Positions 36,101 to 47,400 of a stretch of 64,000 nucleotides of DNA are shown piece by piece (position 1 is the stretch's first letter; each line of letters starts with the position of its first letter). Both the position numbers and the translations under genes were made by a program. The notes below the pieces were generated by a model. It was given only the letters and a program-made list of their open reading frames with translations, searched no databases and was not told the DNA's origin. The stretch comes from Klebsormidium nitens (Eukaryota > Streptophyta > Klebsormidiophyceae > Klebsormidiales > Klebsormidiaceae): positions 97,352-161,351 of the forward strand of contig DF237126.1 of NCBI GenBank assembly GCA_000708835.1. The letters run 5' to 3'.

Positions 36101-39100
36101 CGAACAGGTAGCCACCTTTCCTGAAGCTAGAGTAGAGGCGGGAAAATTGTTGGAAGAACCAGTTCCCATTCAATGAACCGTCGCCTCACCTGCGCAAGTC
36201 CCGGTTGCCTGGCGCACTGGATCATGAGCCGGCCGATCACATCGTGGGCGACCACCGTTTCGACACCGATGCCAGACCCGACCAGTTTCACTAGCTGCTC
36301 GTTATCGATGTCCCCCATCTCCACGACCACGTGGCCCCTGAGGCCCCCCGGCACTCCCGAAAGGCTCAGAACGATCCGCAGCGCCTTCGCATCGCTCTGC
36401 AAACGGCGGACTCAGAGAGCTAAATTGGTGCCTTTGGAACTTTCCGCAAAAGCGCAGGACTAGAAAAAACCTAGCCTATGAAAAAGTCAGAAAGGAAGCA
36501 TGCTGATTCCATCACAGACAGAGACAAAACTCTGGGCGCAGAGACACAATCTGGAGAAAGCTCGCTCCTGCTCCTTCACATGACCAGGGCATCTCGCCGA
36601 GAGCTTGCGCGCGTTGTTTTCCGTTTGGAGTCCAACAACTCACCACATCCGCCACGCCTTCATCCAAGAGCACAATGACGGACCGAGCACTCCCAACGGA
36701 CACCTGCAGGAAACAATCTCCCGCAGTTACATTTGAGAGTCCTGGAGCAGCCCCAGTTCATGCCAATAGAGACCCCCTCACATGATTTCAAGAGCTTCTT
36801 AGGGCACCTGCACAGACTTGACAGCGTCCTTCACAACTCAAACAGCACAACGATGACGTTCAGGGTTTGAGTCGTTGAAGCAGAAGGCTACAAGAAAGCA
36901 GCCACCAGAAAGCGAAGCGAAAGTGCATGTTCGATTGGAAAGAAAGATGAGATGATTTGAGCGGCCTGGTAGTGCACAAAATACAGTAGTCTAATGGCAG
37001 CCGAAGGTGCTGCACGGTAGCTTCTCACCTTCTTCAGATCGGCCATGACAAGCGGGCTGCCACTGCGGCAGATGACGATGGTGCCCCGCATGTCCGACTC
37101 GAATCGTGCGATGTCGAGCTCCATCTCTTCCTTATCCTTCTCGGCCAGAATGACAACGACGCCCCCCTTTTGACTCTCGTTTGCCAGCGCAAGCTGCTTT
37201 AACAGTGAACCCTGGCAGGAGAGTAGGTTTGTAAGTGCTTTTGGTCGCATCAAGCAAAAGGCTGGGGGCTGAGTTACCGCTTGGGGGCCACCGAATCCAG
37301 GTCTATCGTACTTTATTCGATTACTCGAGAGTACCTACGCACATGGAAACTAACGATCTTGGGAGAGCTACGTGGCTGAACTTTATGTTTGCGTCGGGAA
37401 TCTCCTCTTCCTGATCAGGGTCAAACCTCATGACCAAGGGGATACTACCAACCAGTGATAGCTTTGAAGCGACTGCTCAAGAGAGCGTTGATCTTACTGC
37501 CTCCTACATTTCCGAATGCCCAGCTTCTCACCAGTTTCTCGCTCCAGCCGAGAATGAGCGTGTGGTTGCTCTCGATCACAGAGCTCCGACCCTTCTTCAA
37601 GCTGTCCACCTTCTCGGATATGGCATCGCTGACCTGAAATACGGGCGCATGATGAGGCAGCACCATGTTGACATGCTGAAGGCAAGCAGAGTCTCATCTC
37701 TTCAAAGCATGACTTCTGTGCAGGCAGAGTCGTATTGCTCCAACAACACATGCAATCGAAGGTGCATCAAGAACGGGTGTCGGAAGATGATGCTCTGGTT
37801 GGAAACCAGCCAGCCTGCTTTCTGCCCTTCATTCGTTAGCAGGAGCCGACATCTTACCAGTCCAAGCATGAGTGCGAAGATGAGCATCCCGCCAAAACTG
37901 ATGAGAAGGCTCACAAGCCGGTCCCCAAAGCCCTCTCTCTCCACATGATTTCCTGCGGAGAGGCAGCATGTTGTGACCGTGCAACTCAAGGACTCCCAGA
38001 TATTTCCGAGATGAGGTCTTTGGCGCGCCAATTACCAAGCACTCTGTATCTGGTGCTTGTCATAGATTTCCAGAAACATCGGCATTTTGAGCTCTAAGTC
38101 GCACGCGTGAGATGGGCGACCCTAGCAGTGAACACTTTCCGCAGCGCACAGTAAAGCAATTGATCAGCAGATGCATGAAAGAATCGGTTACCTGCATCCG
38201 CTAAGTAGCTCCAAGCATTCCATGCTTCAGCATGGAATGGCGCTTCGCTCACAGAGTAGAGGGCCAAGCCGCCAACCCCGATAAGGAAAAGGGTCAGAAA
38301 GAGCAGACCTAGGGGCTTCACCGAGGGATAAGCGGACATCCAGTAATCCACCCTGTGAGCACAGGCAGAATGTAAAGTGAGCATCTATGCAAGTATCAGA
38401 GTAAGAGCTTGTCCAGCGAGAAAGTCAGAGGCAAAGGAGTCGATAACAACATGCATCAGAATTTGCAATTGTTGCAAGTCACAACATGAATACCAAGCTG
38501 GCAACCTCAGCTACAGAAACAACTAAGACAGGACCGCTAGCTCGAGACAGATGTGAGCAGCTGATCCGCTCAGACAGCATAAATGCAGAGCCACTTACTT
38601 GTACTCAAATCTTCTGCTGAAGGATTCGACTCTGCCGTCGCCACCTTTATCCCCTCCCAGAACACGTGCAACTGAATCCACGTAGTGTACCAGTACAAAA
38701 GGGCTTAGTGCCAGGAGCAAGGCGGCGAGAAGGGCTATTCTCTTCCAAAACACAACTGGGGTGGACTCTCGGTCATCGTCTCCGCCACCGACAGAATCTT
38801 CGCTGTCAGCTGAGTCCCAAAAATCCGCGATCTTTTCCATTCCTTGTACGGCTAGAGATGACAACTTGGTCTCCAGCGACCGCACAGCTTGTTTAAGCCC
38901 GGCAAGGGATTCCTGTGGGAAGAACAGATGACAATTTTCTTCACCGTGCTGGTTGAGCTCACAGTCAACATCCAAAATCAAAATGCCTCAAACACGTTGA
39001 AAATCCTCAGCACACCCTGGAATTGCTCGCAGCATATTGCTAGCATTAAGTGCGCCTTGAATTCGTTGTTTGCACTCTTCTATACCGTCTACGCTACATG

Positions 39101-39994
39101 ACCAGTGCTGAAAATGTGGTGCATCTCCTTGGCTGTCAGAGGCACTTCAACCACTGTCAAGTGGATGATGTCAAGCCCTACAGCTTTCCATACTTGTGCA
39201 AAAATCTCTACGAGCTCTGGATCCTTAGGTTCCGTGCACAATCTTGTGACGTGAGAAACTAGTCGATGTCCGGCATTGACTGCTCATCCATTAGGCCAGT
39301 TTTTGTCTTGACCTTAATACTTTATGACTGGATTGTGTGAGGGGCTTACCACGACGGTATGATCCTCGGTGGTGGAGGCGGGTACCCTTCCAAGTCGACC
39401 AAGGATAAGAGCGCCACTCTGCAAGAATATGATTACCTGATTGAATTGATAAAGAACTGAAAGGGTTTCTTGTTGTAAATTGAGATCTACTGATGAGGAC
39501 TACTATGAGTCACACCGTGCAGCAGACGGAAATGCAGTCGTACTCAACGACAGTATGTCAACAACAAATTGAAATAAAGACTAAGGTCAACAACTGGGGC
39601 ATTGCGGAGGACCGACGCCAGGCAGGAACTTGAAATTGTTGCCTAATCACTAAAAAAGTGCAAGGAGTCATTTGAAATACATGGGCAAGACGAGGTTCTG
39701 GTGGCAGAGACTAACATTCCCTACCCTATCAAATCAAGGGCTTCCCCTTTGGACTTGAGTTGCAATTGATAAATGGACAAGCACTTCCTTCAGGGCTCTA
39801 TGACCTGGAGCATCAGAACTTACCAGGACAATGAGAGCAATCAGCAAACCCTTTCTCCATCCATTCCCCTGGGTACCAATGGGCGCCTTCAGCGCAGCTT
39901 GACACACATCAGTGCCAAGCTTTGTGTTCCGACTGGTCTCTGAATCAACATCCTCTGCCTTGGCCTCTGAAGAGCCAGCCTTACTCTTCTGCAT
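33144..39994 (-). CDS. CASTOR/POLLUX: CASTOR/POLLUX (DMI1) family ion channel
   Basis: Fourteen exons fit in phase and give 902 residues, the usual size: 39824-39994, 39350-39418, 38599-38912, 38192-38352, 37858-37952, 37532-37633, 37029-37211, 36644-36703, 36190-36396, 35615-35863, 34892-35185, 34345-34437, 33651-34142, 33144-33362. In land plants these nuclear-envelope cation channels support nuclear calcium spiking in root symbiosis. Membrane segments are GWRKGLLIALIVLSGALIL, IALLAALLLALSPFVLVHYV, PLGLLFLTLFLIGVGGLALY and LVSLLISFGGMLIFALMLGL. The filter-region motif ADAGNH is residues 236-241, split by an intron inside the Gly codon. Two regulatory Rossmann-like modules follow: NHTLILGWSEKLGSLLKQL, and LPERILFCGWRRDMDDMI with VLILADEDLEDS. 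The C-terminus has WIGKIQQASARSIVISEIL and SNELVSMALAMV, ending VTISED. Intron 10 uses a GC donor (AAG|GCGAGT at 35614). A Ser-rich insert follows RDIQ. CASTOR versus POLLUX cannot be decided here; an upstream 5' exon is possible. Confidence 0.93.
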
Positions 39995-40741
39995 TTTATA
40001 AAGTGATTGAGAACCAGGCAGCGGCCCAGATTGTTACGATAGTCTCCAAGAAAAGACAGCAACGAGCTGTGTTTGCAAAACTTGTCTTCAGACATTCACT
40101 GCTCGATAATAGTGAGACCTCCAAAGAAGTCCATCTATAGCTCTGCTGGCGCGATTTCTTTGAGAACAGGGACCCTGTCTAACGTGACGTGTGGCAACCT
40201 GCTCTACCCAGATTCTTGATTGCATGAGCGGTGAGCACAGCAACTAATATGCAAAGACTTTCCCTTTGCATTGGCTTTCTTCCAATTGGGTTAACATAGC
40301 TCGGGCACGGGATTCAGGGACCTACCTTTCCCATGAGTGCTCAACCTTCAAGTCAAAATTCCACAAATGTGAAGCAGATCAACGTGAGATTAACAATGGA
40401 TAGGGGAACCGACCATAATCGAGTTCGAGCATGAGTTTGTGGCCAACTGCTTCACTCCTGAAGCTCCTAGAGGGTTGTCAATTGGGTGAACGGATCCAAC
40501 GTTTGTGGACTCATTCAGGTGACCCTTCAGAAGGCTGTGTTCAGCGAACAAACGTCCTACTTCGACCTCTCCTTAGGCTATACTAGGCACCGACGACCGT
40601 CACAGCGAAGGACCTTGATCTGCAGGGCGCCGGCCGGCCCCATGTACCTGTACCCTGTATTATAGGCTGTATATGCCTGGGTACGGTAGTAGGGGGACCC
40701 CGGACCAGAGGTTCTAGCAATTTTTCGCCGGCCGTGCATTC

Positions 40742-40769
40742 TGCACGCCGGGCTCCGCCCGGGCGTGCA
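40742..40769. repeat. GC-rich inverted repeat with GCACGCC arms
   Basis: The left arm TGCACGCCGGGC and right arm GCCCGGGCGTGCA pair around a very short centre, with one extra base in the right arm. A sequence with the same arms but a longer centre is present at 50003-50041, on the other side of the transposase-like locus. More CGTGCA words follow at 40784-40793. Confidence 0.75.
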
Positions 40770-40888
40770 GAGCTGGCTCCCCGGCGTGCACGCTCGGGGC
40801 CCGGGATAAAAAATATTGTACAGGTCGGGGCGTTTTTGTGAGCGAAAATGGGGGGTCGAGGTCGCCGGAGGCGGCCCCACGGGGTCCT

Positions 40889-40930
40889 CCGGGGCGAAGC
40901 CCCGGGGCCAGGGGGTCCGAAAGGACCCCC
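40889..40930. repeat. Two adjacent perfect hairpins with GAA and GAAA loops
   Basis: CCGGGGC-GAA-GCCCCGG spans 40889-40905, and GGGGGTCC-GAAA-GGACCCCC spans 40911-40930. Both stems are perfect (7 and 8 pairs). The loops are GAA closed by C-G, a very stable DNA mini-hairpin, and GAAA, a GNRA-type tetraloop if transcribed. No gene is visible around them. Confidence 0.85.
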
Positions 40931-41487
40931 GAAACTTGTCGGAAGTTGCTTGTCAACGTGCAGCGCGTGTACTCGCGCTGATAGGGCGCGATGCGCACTC
41001 ACATTTGTAGTTGTGTCGCATGATGTCGCATTAGACTCGTGTAATGAGGACAGTAGATCAACGGTCGCAGGAGCACGTCATTGCTTTGGCCCTGCTATGA
41101 CACGCTCCCGGCCGTCCATCGGACTGTGCCTAGTGGCAATAAGCCTGGTGGGCTGATTACAGTGCAACACTGAGGTAGTGCAACATAGGTACTCTTGACT
41201 GCCACTGCCACTGCCATGAAGCTGCTATTGTCGTCCCAATTGTAGGGCCTACTTTCATAATGCGCAACAACGCTGATTGGAAATATCATCACTATTGCAA
41301 ATCAGGATAGTAATCTGTAAAGCTAAATATGTAAATCCAGCGACAGTGACTCAGGTCATTTTAACCTTTCATAATGAATCATCGCTCAATTTCTCGACTA
41401 TCTTTATCAATGGCTTTGATTAGTGCCTCAATAAATGAGCAATCCCCAAAATTGCTAACAAAATTGTTTATCGTACATAAATATTAA

Positions 41488-42212
41488 TCAACCTTTTGGG
41501 CATCTACACTGTCCTACAGGTTTACCGCAACCTTTTCTACAATGCTTCTTAACACCCTTGCCGCCCCTATTATTCTTTGCCGGAAGAGAAGGGAGCGATT
41601 GACAACCATGAATCTTGGATGTTGTGATTGTGAGCGACGGGTGGAAGAGAGGGTGTGCAAAACCGGCCCCCATGGGCACGGCTGCAAACGGTGAGTAATT
41701 TGCGGTGGATGGGAAGTGAGGGTTTTGAGGGAAGGTGGGCGGGTACGAATGGATGCCACCAGGAACCACCGGGTACATGGTGGTTGAAGGGGCATAGCTG
41801 AAATGCTGCAAGGAAATGGAGTTGTGAGCGGCGAGGGCGTTAAGGGAGTCTTTCCGAATAAATTCTTGGACCAAGCCCTTCTCGTACTTTTTCAGAAGAA
41901 CGATATTCTTCTGATGAATCGCGTTGTCTGCCCCTGAAACCTGGGAGGCTGTCAAAGCAGCCCTTTGATTCCACTCGTGACACATATTCACCCAATTGGT
42001 GGAGGATTTGGAAGAGTGCCTAGAGTAAAGCTCTGTGAACAATCGGATCTCAGCAGGGGTGGTGACTGGGCGGATCAGCTCGCGAAGCGCTGGCCGTCGT
42101 ACGCCATGTTTCTTAATGAACGGAAGCCGCCCATGTCTCTTCACCTCTTCGCCGGACCCTTGCAGGTGTCGAACGTCTCCACCAGACTGTTGGGTGGATC
42201 CGCCTAGCCCAC
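41488..42212 (-). CDS. Terminal exon of the transposase-like locus, Cys-rich tail
   Basis: An open exon runs from a good AG acceptor at 42213 to the stop at 41488, about 241 codons. It starts GLGGSTQQSGGDVRHLQG, then has an amphipathic region (RPVTTPAEIRLFTELYSRHS, NWVNMCHEWNQRAAL, IVLLKKYEKGLVQEFI). A Tyr/Pro/Phe-rich low-complexity part follows, and it ends with a basic Cys cluster (KKHCRKGCGKPVGQCRCPKG). There is no ATG near the exon start, so it is probably spliced to upstream exons of the same strand. One such exon may be 42818-42874, which can encode KKKTGRPRR, an AT-hook-like motif. The phases between these exons could not be reconciled. Homology is not recognised. Confidence 0.5.
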
Positions 42213-42883
42213 CTGCTTGACCAAAAACTCACAAAACTTTAGGCTTCAATGCTGGGATAAGGCTTAACAGACTCCTCGCCAGGTCTTGAATTGCTAGATG
42301 CCATCCAAGAGAAACAGATTTACTGCCGCAACTGCAACCTGGACGTGTGATCCACAAATTCGAAGACGGAGGGCAGCACTGCGTGAGTTTCATTAGAAGA
42401 ACATCCGCAAGATCGAGGGATTGCGTGAAAACTGTCTTGAAGAGGATCTGCTAAAGCCCAACTCCAAACTCTTGACTCTTCCCTCCTTACCTAGCAAAGA
42501 GCCCTGGGGCGGGCCTCCACTGGTTTGCGGGAAAGGTGCACGTTGCTCCTCCAATCCTGAAAAAAAGATTGGGACGCCGCTGACATGAACTTCGTTTTGC
42601 TCTCCTGCAATCAGCGCTTATGAAAGAGACCGCATGTCATCTTGCCGTTTTATAACAAGATTATATGTACGGTCGGGGTGACACTTGAGTTTCCTTCTTG
42701 TTCAAAAGTGGAAGCAATTGGACAGATCGGAGTAGCTGGGATGATAAAAAGGACGACTCGGAACTTCAAACAACTCAGTCAGCGATTTGCAACGATTAAA
42801 GAGAGTCTGCAACTCACTTGATGCGGAGCTGGACGGAGCGAAACCTTCTTGGTCGACCCGTTTTCTTTTTGATGCTGCAGTTT

Positions 42884-44096
42884 TCAAGATAAAACGTCAA
42901 AAGAGTCGCTTACCACATACCTTATGACAACTCGGGCCACAGTACCACTGCTGCAATCAATTCTGTTAAACAACAAAAGCCTCATGTCGATTGGATTGCA
43001 ACCAGAGTGCTCATAAGCTTTCAACGAACATACAGATTCGAGACTCTTGTGTTCAGCAGGTGAGAGACAAAGAGAAGAGGTATTACCAAGCTTTTCCCGG
43101 CGGAACACACGAGCTGCAACTGGCAAGGCGCTACCAGGCAGCCGGCTATCCGCACTCTGCCCTCCCCATTGAGCCACGGCCGGCGCGATTGAAGGCTGGC
43201 CGCCCTGGGAAGTGGGACTGAAGAATCCGGGTTGCTCTCCCCACGGTGTTGCTGTCGGCACAAGTGGAGGCGAACCGCCCTGGGATGGGCCCGTGTGGAA
43301 GGGAACGGACTGGCTTCCCGGATGCGGCGCGGCGCGGAAGTTGAAGCTTGCCTGCCCGTTTTTTGAGGGGGCAAAGGGAGAGACGGGCTGGCCCCCCGGC
43401 TGAGGTGCGGCGCGGAAGGAGGGAGGCTGCCCGTTTTGGGGGGGGACAAAGAGATGGACCGGCAAAGCCCCCCGCTGCGGCCCGGCGCGGAAGTCGGGAG
43501 GCTGCTCGTTTTGGGGAGCTGCCAAAGGAGGGGCGGGCTGGCCCCAAAGCTGCGGCGCAGCGCAGAATTCGGGAGGCTTCCCGTTTTAGGGGGGGGCGGA
43601 AACGAGGGGCGAACTGGCCCCCCACCTGCGACGTGGCGCCGACGTCAACAGGCTGCCCGTTTTGGGAGGGGCGAAGTGAGGGGCGAACTGGGCCCCCAGC
43701 TGCGATGCGGCGCTGACGTCAGCAGGCTGCCCGTTCTGGAGGGGGCGAAGTGAGGGGCGAACTGGCCCCCCAGCTGCGATGCGGCGCTGACGTCAGCAGG
43801 CTGTCCGTTTTGGGCAGCGGCTAAGCAAGGGGCGAGCCCATCGCTCCGCTGCGGCGCGGCGCTGTCAACGGGAGCCTGCTCGTTCCCAGGGGAGACGAAG
43901 CGAGGAGGGGGCTGGCCCCCCAACTGCGGGGCCGGCACGACCGGAGGCGGTCCGCTCTGAGAAGGGGGGCAGAGCTGACTGGCCTGCCCCCACAGTTGCG
44001 CTGCAAAGGGCGTGACTGAAGGCGGTCCGCTTTGCTGGGGGGCGTGTGCGCGCTGCTCCTCAGGTCCTAGCGCATGTTGGGCAGGCCCATTTGCGT
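42884..44096 (-). CDS. Pro/Gln-rich tandem-repeat exons, reading frame broken
   Basis: From an acceptor at 44097 the frame reads DANGPAQHALGPEEQRA and then enters 25-residue repeats of the form NGQPxxxxAAxQxGGQxxPxF. Within three units (marks at 43806, 43732, 43658 and 43582) the spacing is 74, 74 and 76 bases instead of 75. The frame is therefore lost and does not recover: the net change is -1. A second open stretch, 43525-42884, again encodes the repeat motif (FRAAPQPGGQPVSPFAP) and then unrelated sequence with VFRREKLGN. Either an intron lies inside the repeats, the assembly has an error in the minisatellite, or the gene is broken. No function can be assigned. Confidence 0.35.
43340..44060. 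repeat. Coding minisatellite, ten units of about 75 bp
   Basis: Ten diverged units can be lined up on the conserved word C(T/C)GCCCGTTTT, with marks at 43357, 43432, 43507, 43582, 43658, 43732, 43806, 43881, 43953 and 44028. The spacings are 75, 75, 75, 76, 74, 74, 75, 72 and 75. The units at 43658, 43732 and 43806 are nearly identical, including a shared CGCTGACGTCAGCAGG, so they are the youngest. On the minus strand the unit encodes 25 residues rich in Pro, Gln, Gly and Ala. Confidence 0.88.
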
Positions 44097-44431
44097 CTGC
44101 AAGAGGGCCACACTTCACTTAGCTAACATTCGCCAGGATAATACGGCTCAACGAATCCAAGGCATTCTTTGCTTCAAGTCGAGCAACGTCTAGTAAAGCA
44201 AAAGCAAAAGCTACAACGTGACCAAGTGCGCAATAGAACTCCAGTCCACTCGAAGCTCAAGAAGCTTACGTGTTTGTGTGCACAAAATGACTAAGTGACT
44301 GATTGTCCAAAACTTTTTCTCGGAATCTACTTGATCTCAAAATGAAAGGAAGCTTAAGTAGGAAGCGCACCACCCAGATGCACTATAACGTGCATCTTGC
44401 CAGGGACATGAAAAGAGCATGGGCTGCCTAC

Positions 44432-47400
44432 CCTGTTGGGCCGTGCGCACCGGCGCAGGCTGTTCGTTCTGGCCCGGGGGAACGAAGAAGGGCGCCGGCG
44501 ACGAGGCGCACGCGGTTGCTGGTTGCCCAATCTGGCCTGGGCGGTCGAAGGAGGGCTCCGGCGGCGAGGGGCGCGCAGCTGCAGGCTCTCTGTTTTGGCC
44601 CGGGGGGGGGGAAGAGGGCCCCGCTTGCGGGGCGCACACAGCCGTGGCAGCTTGCTTTCGAGACGCTTCTTTGGCAGGCCCGGCCGCGCCTGCAAATTGC
44701 ACGATAGATTCTGAACAACCAACCAACGTGAAGACAAGACTAAAGGACGACAAAAGCAAGCTAAAGTCTGGGACCAAGCAACACCCCGATTGTGCAAGCA
44801 AGAACCCCGACTTTGAGGAGCAGTCTTAGTTGAACACTGTAGGCGGGCATGTCAACCAGTTGCCAAATTTTGTTAATCTCAAATGCTCACCTATCCCTGA
44901 ATTCAAAAACCTGCATCAACTTTGCACCTTTCCTTTCAAGACGGAATCACAGCACTCGTTCTCACGTTGTCAATTCAAACACTCAACATATCAAACGAAA
45001 CTGCCTGATTGCATGTCTGCTGATGATCAACAATCTGATGAGCAACCTGTTGCGGATGCTGAGCTTACAACTCTCACCCCCCCTTCTAGTTACTTGCTTT
45101 GGTGCAGACAAGCTTCCTACTTAATCTGGTTGCCTAACAGCCCCTAAATGGCAAGAATTGACAAGATTGACTTGACATTTACAACAGAGAAGTAACCAGT
45201 CTCGTTCTAAGCCTTGTCTTCTCGCCTTCAAAAGGTAATCCGAATGACGGTGGGTAGCTCACCAGCGGCCTGCTTGCTTCTCAGTTCTTGCTCGCTCAGG
45301 AGATTCTCGACGAAAACAGCTTCCTGATCCAGGAAACCAGCTTCGTCCTCCTCATCTCCCTGAGACACCCCTGCCCGCAAGACGGCGGGAGCCGCATGGA
45401 CGCCGAAGCGCTCCTGAGTAGGCGGAGCGCGCTGCCATTCGGGACAGGGGTTTGGCCACCCCATATCTGCGCACGTGTTCTGCATCGCCTCTAGCAGCCA
45501 GTGGTCGAACATTCCCCAGTCTTTTGCCCCCTTGCTGCGTACGGCGCACTCGTAGTTCCAGCGGTACTTGAAGAGGGCGATGAGAGCCCCCGCAAGCTCG
45601 GGGGAGTAGTTCCCCCCGCCAAGCAGCGCGTTGAGGTGGCGGTGATAGCCCTCAAGCGAGGAGCAACCCCGTACACCGATGTAGCGGGGCATACAGCCAG
45701 GAGCACTGACGGGGATGTACATCTCATCCACGTTGAGCGGATCTGCAAGTGACGACAAAACCGTTAGATATGCAGGTCTACTTTGTTACTTCCCTTTGAG
45801 CAGCACATAAGCATTGCAAGCTTGCTCGATCAGGATTCAAGTTTCAATCACAAAGGACGATTGCTTTTCTAAAGGCAGCAGCGTCAGTATGCAACGAGCT
45901 CAAATAGGGAAGTTTGACAAGCACAAGCGACAAGCTTTCAGCAGGAAACACATTCCGGAAGCATACAGATAAGCAGATTGTGGACAGCAGATGATGTCAA
46001 GGACACTATACAAAGCTTACCACTCAACAAACCCTCTTGCATGAGCTGGAGCTGCAGGTTGTGCACGCGCTGCACTTCTTCGGTGACGAGAGGGTCACCA
46101 TTGATGGCGCATATTCCTCCTGCATACTTCTTCATCACCGCTTCAACTCCGATGACCAGCTCCTGCGGGGCAGGGATGGTGTGCCGGCAGCGCGCTCGCC
46201 AATAGCTTGCAGGCTTAGCTGCCACCTCAGCCTGCGTCCACTTCCGCCTTCCCGGACCTCCATCCAGGAGAAACTCGCGCAGAGCCCTCTTGTCCGGCTG
46301 GTGGATCTTGAACATCGCGCTGGAGTAGTCCCGGCAAAAGTCAGCTGCACAAGAAGGCCAAGCCCTCTCGTTAGAGCAGTCTTTAATTAGATCTTGCAGA
46401 TGGCCTGAAGTAGCTCGTGTTGCGCACAATTCTTGTACAACCTAGAAAGCGCACAATTCTTGTACAACATGAGAAGGCAATTGAATCCAGAAGTGCCACA
46501 CAATCTGATGAAAAACTGCATACTTAAGGCAGCCAAATTGACATTCACACATACACAGAACCAGCCACAACAGGTTTGGTTGTACACCTGTTGTTCACCT
46601 GTTGTTTTTTTCGCAATCTTCCGACTGAAATTCATTAATATAGGCAGCAAATTACAGGTCTAAGTTGGAAGTCCTCCCGCGTCCTAAGCACTTGACACGA
46701 TTGACCCCTTCACTTTTCTCACCTTTGAGAGAGTGGGCATCTGGAATGGTCTCGAAAACCCGCCGCAGAACATGTGTGGCATCTTCCAGAACACGACTGA
46801 GGCTGGGGATGGCCCCGTACAGCTGGGCAGCCACTGTCCGGGAGTTGTCAACCCACATGAACTTGGGCAGCTGCAATCAGGAAGGTAGAACACTTTGGAT
46901 CAGACTTGGCAAACTAGCAGCATGAGAAGACACGTGCAAAATGACACCAATCATGCCACCTCGACCCTTACTACCTGAGCAACTGATTGCATGATTCTCG
47001 TATGCACACTGGCATAGAAAGGAACACTGCTTGGCATGAGCCTCGAGTTGTTGCAAACAAGAGGAACCTCAATTCAACATCTAGATTGAAGGCTTTTTTG
47101 AACGCACCTGATACCCAAGCTCATCATAACGCTTGAGCACATCTTGAATGCCAGGGGCGTACTCGTCAAAGGATGTATCCCCCACGGCCCACTGACCCAC
47201 GATCTGCGACCACTCGTTCATGACGGAGTAGATGGCTGCATAGTCTTTGCGCCCATCTGCTGAGCGGATCCGCGAGGCCGCTTGGAAAGTGTGATCCCCC
47301 CGCCAGAACATTCCGTCAACCGCAGCCAGGTGGCGTTCAAGGAACGCAAGCCGCGAAGTCAGGGACGCAAGGATGACGCCTGCATGAAGAAAAGGTGCGG

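Larger units (their letters stand above)
39995..41487. other. Non-coding region rich in hairpins
   Basis: No coding exon is recognised. The left part should be the promoter of the ion channel. From about 40560 to 41010 the sequence becomes GC-rich and holds several perfect or near-perfect inverted repeats, listed separately. The opposite-strand frames of 90-140 codons at 40578-41156 arise from this GC-rich sequence and carry no family features. Confidence 0.5.

Noticed and set aside
40578-41156. Overlapping 90-140 codon frames on both strands
   Set aside because: They lie in a GC-rich hairpin cluster, overlap one another, and have no family features or splice support.
43348-43753. Plus-strand Gly/Arg-rich repeat proteins
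   Set aside because: Antisense readings of the minisatellite. The minus-strand frame is continuous with splice sites and the neighbouring exons, though itself broken.
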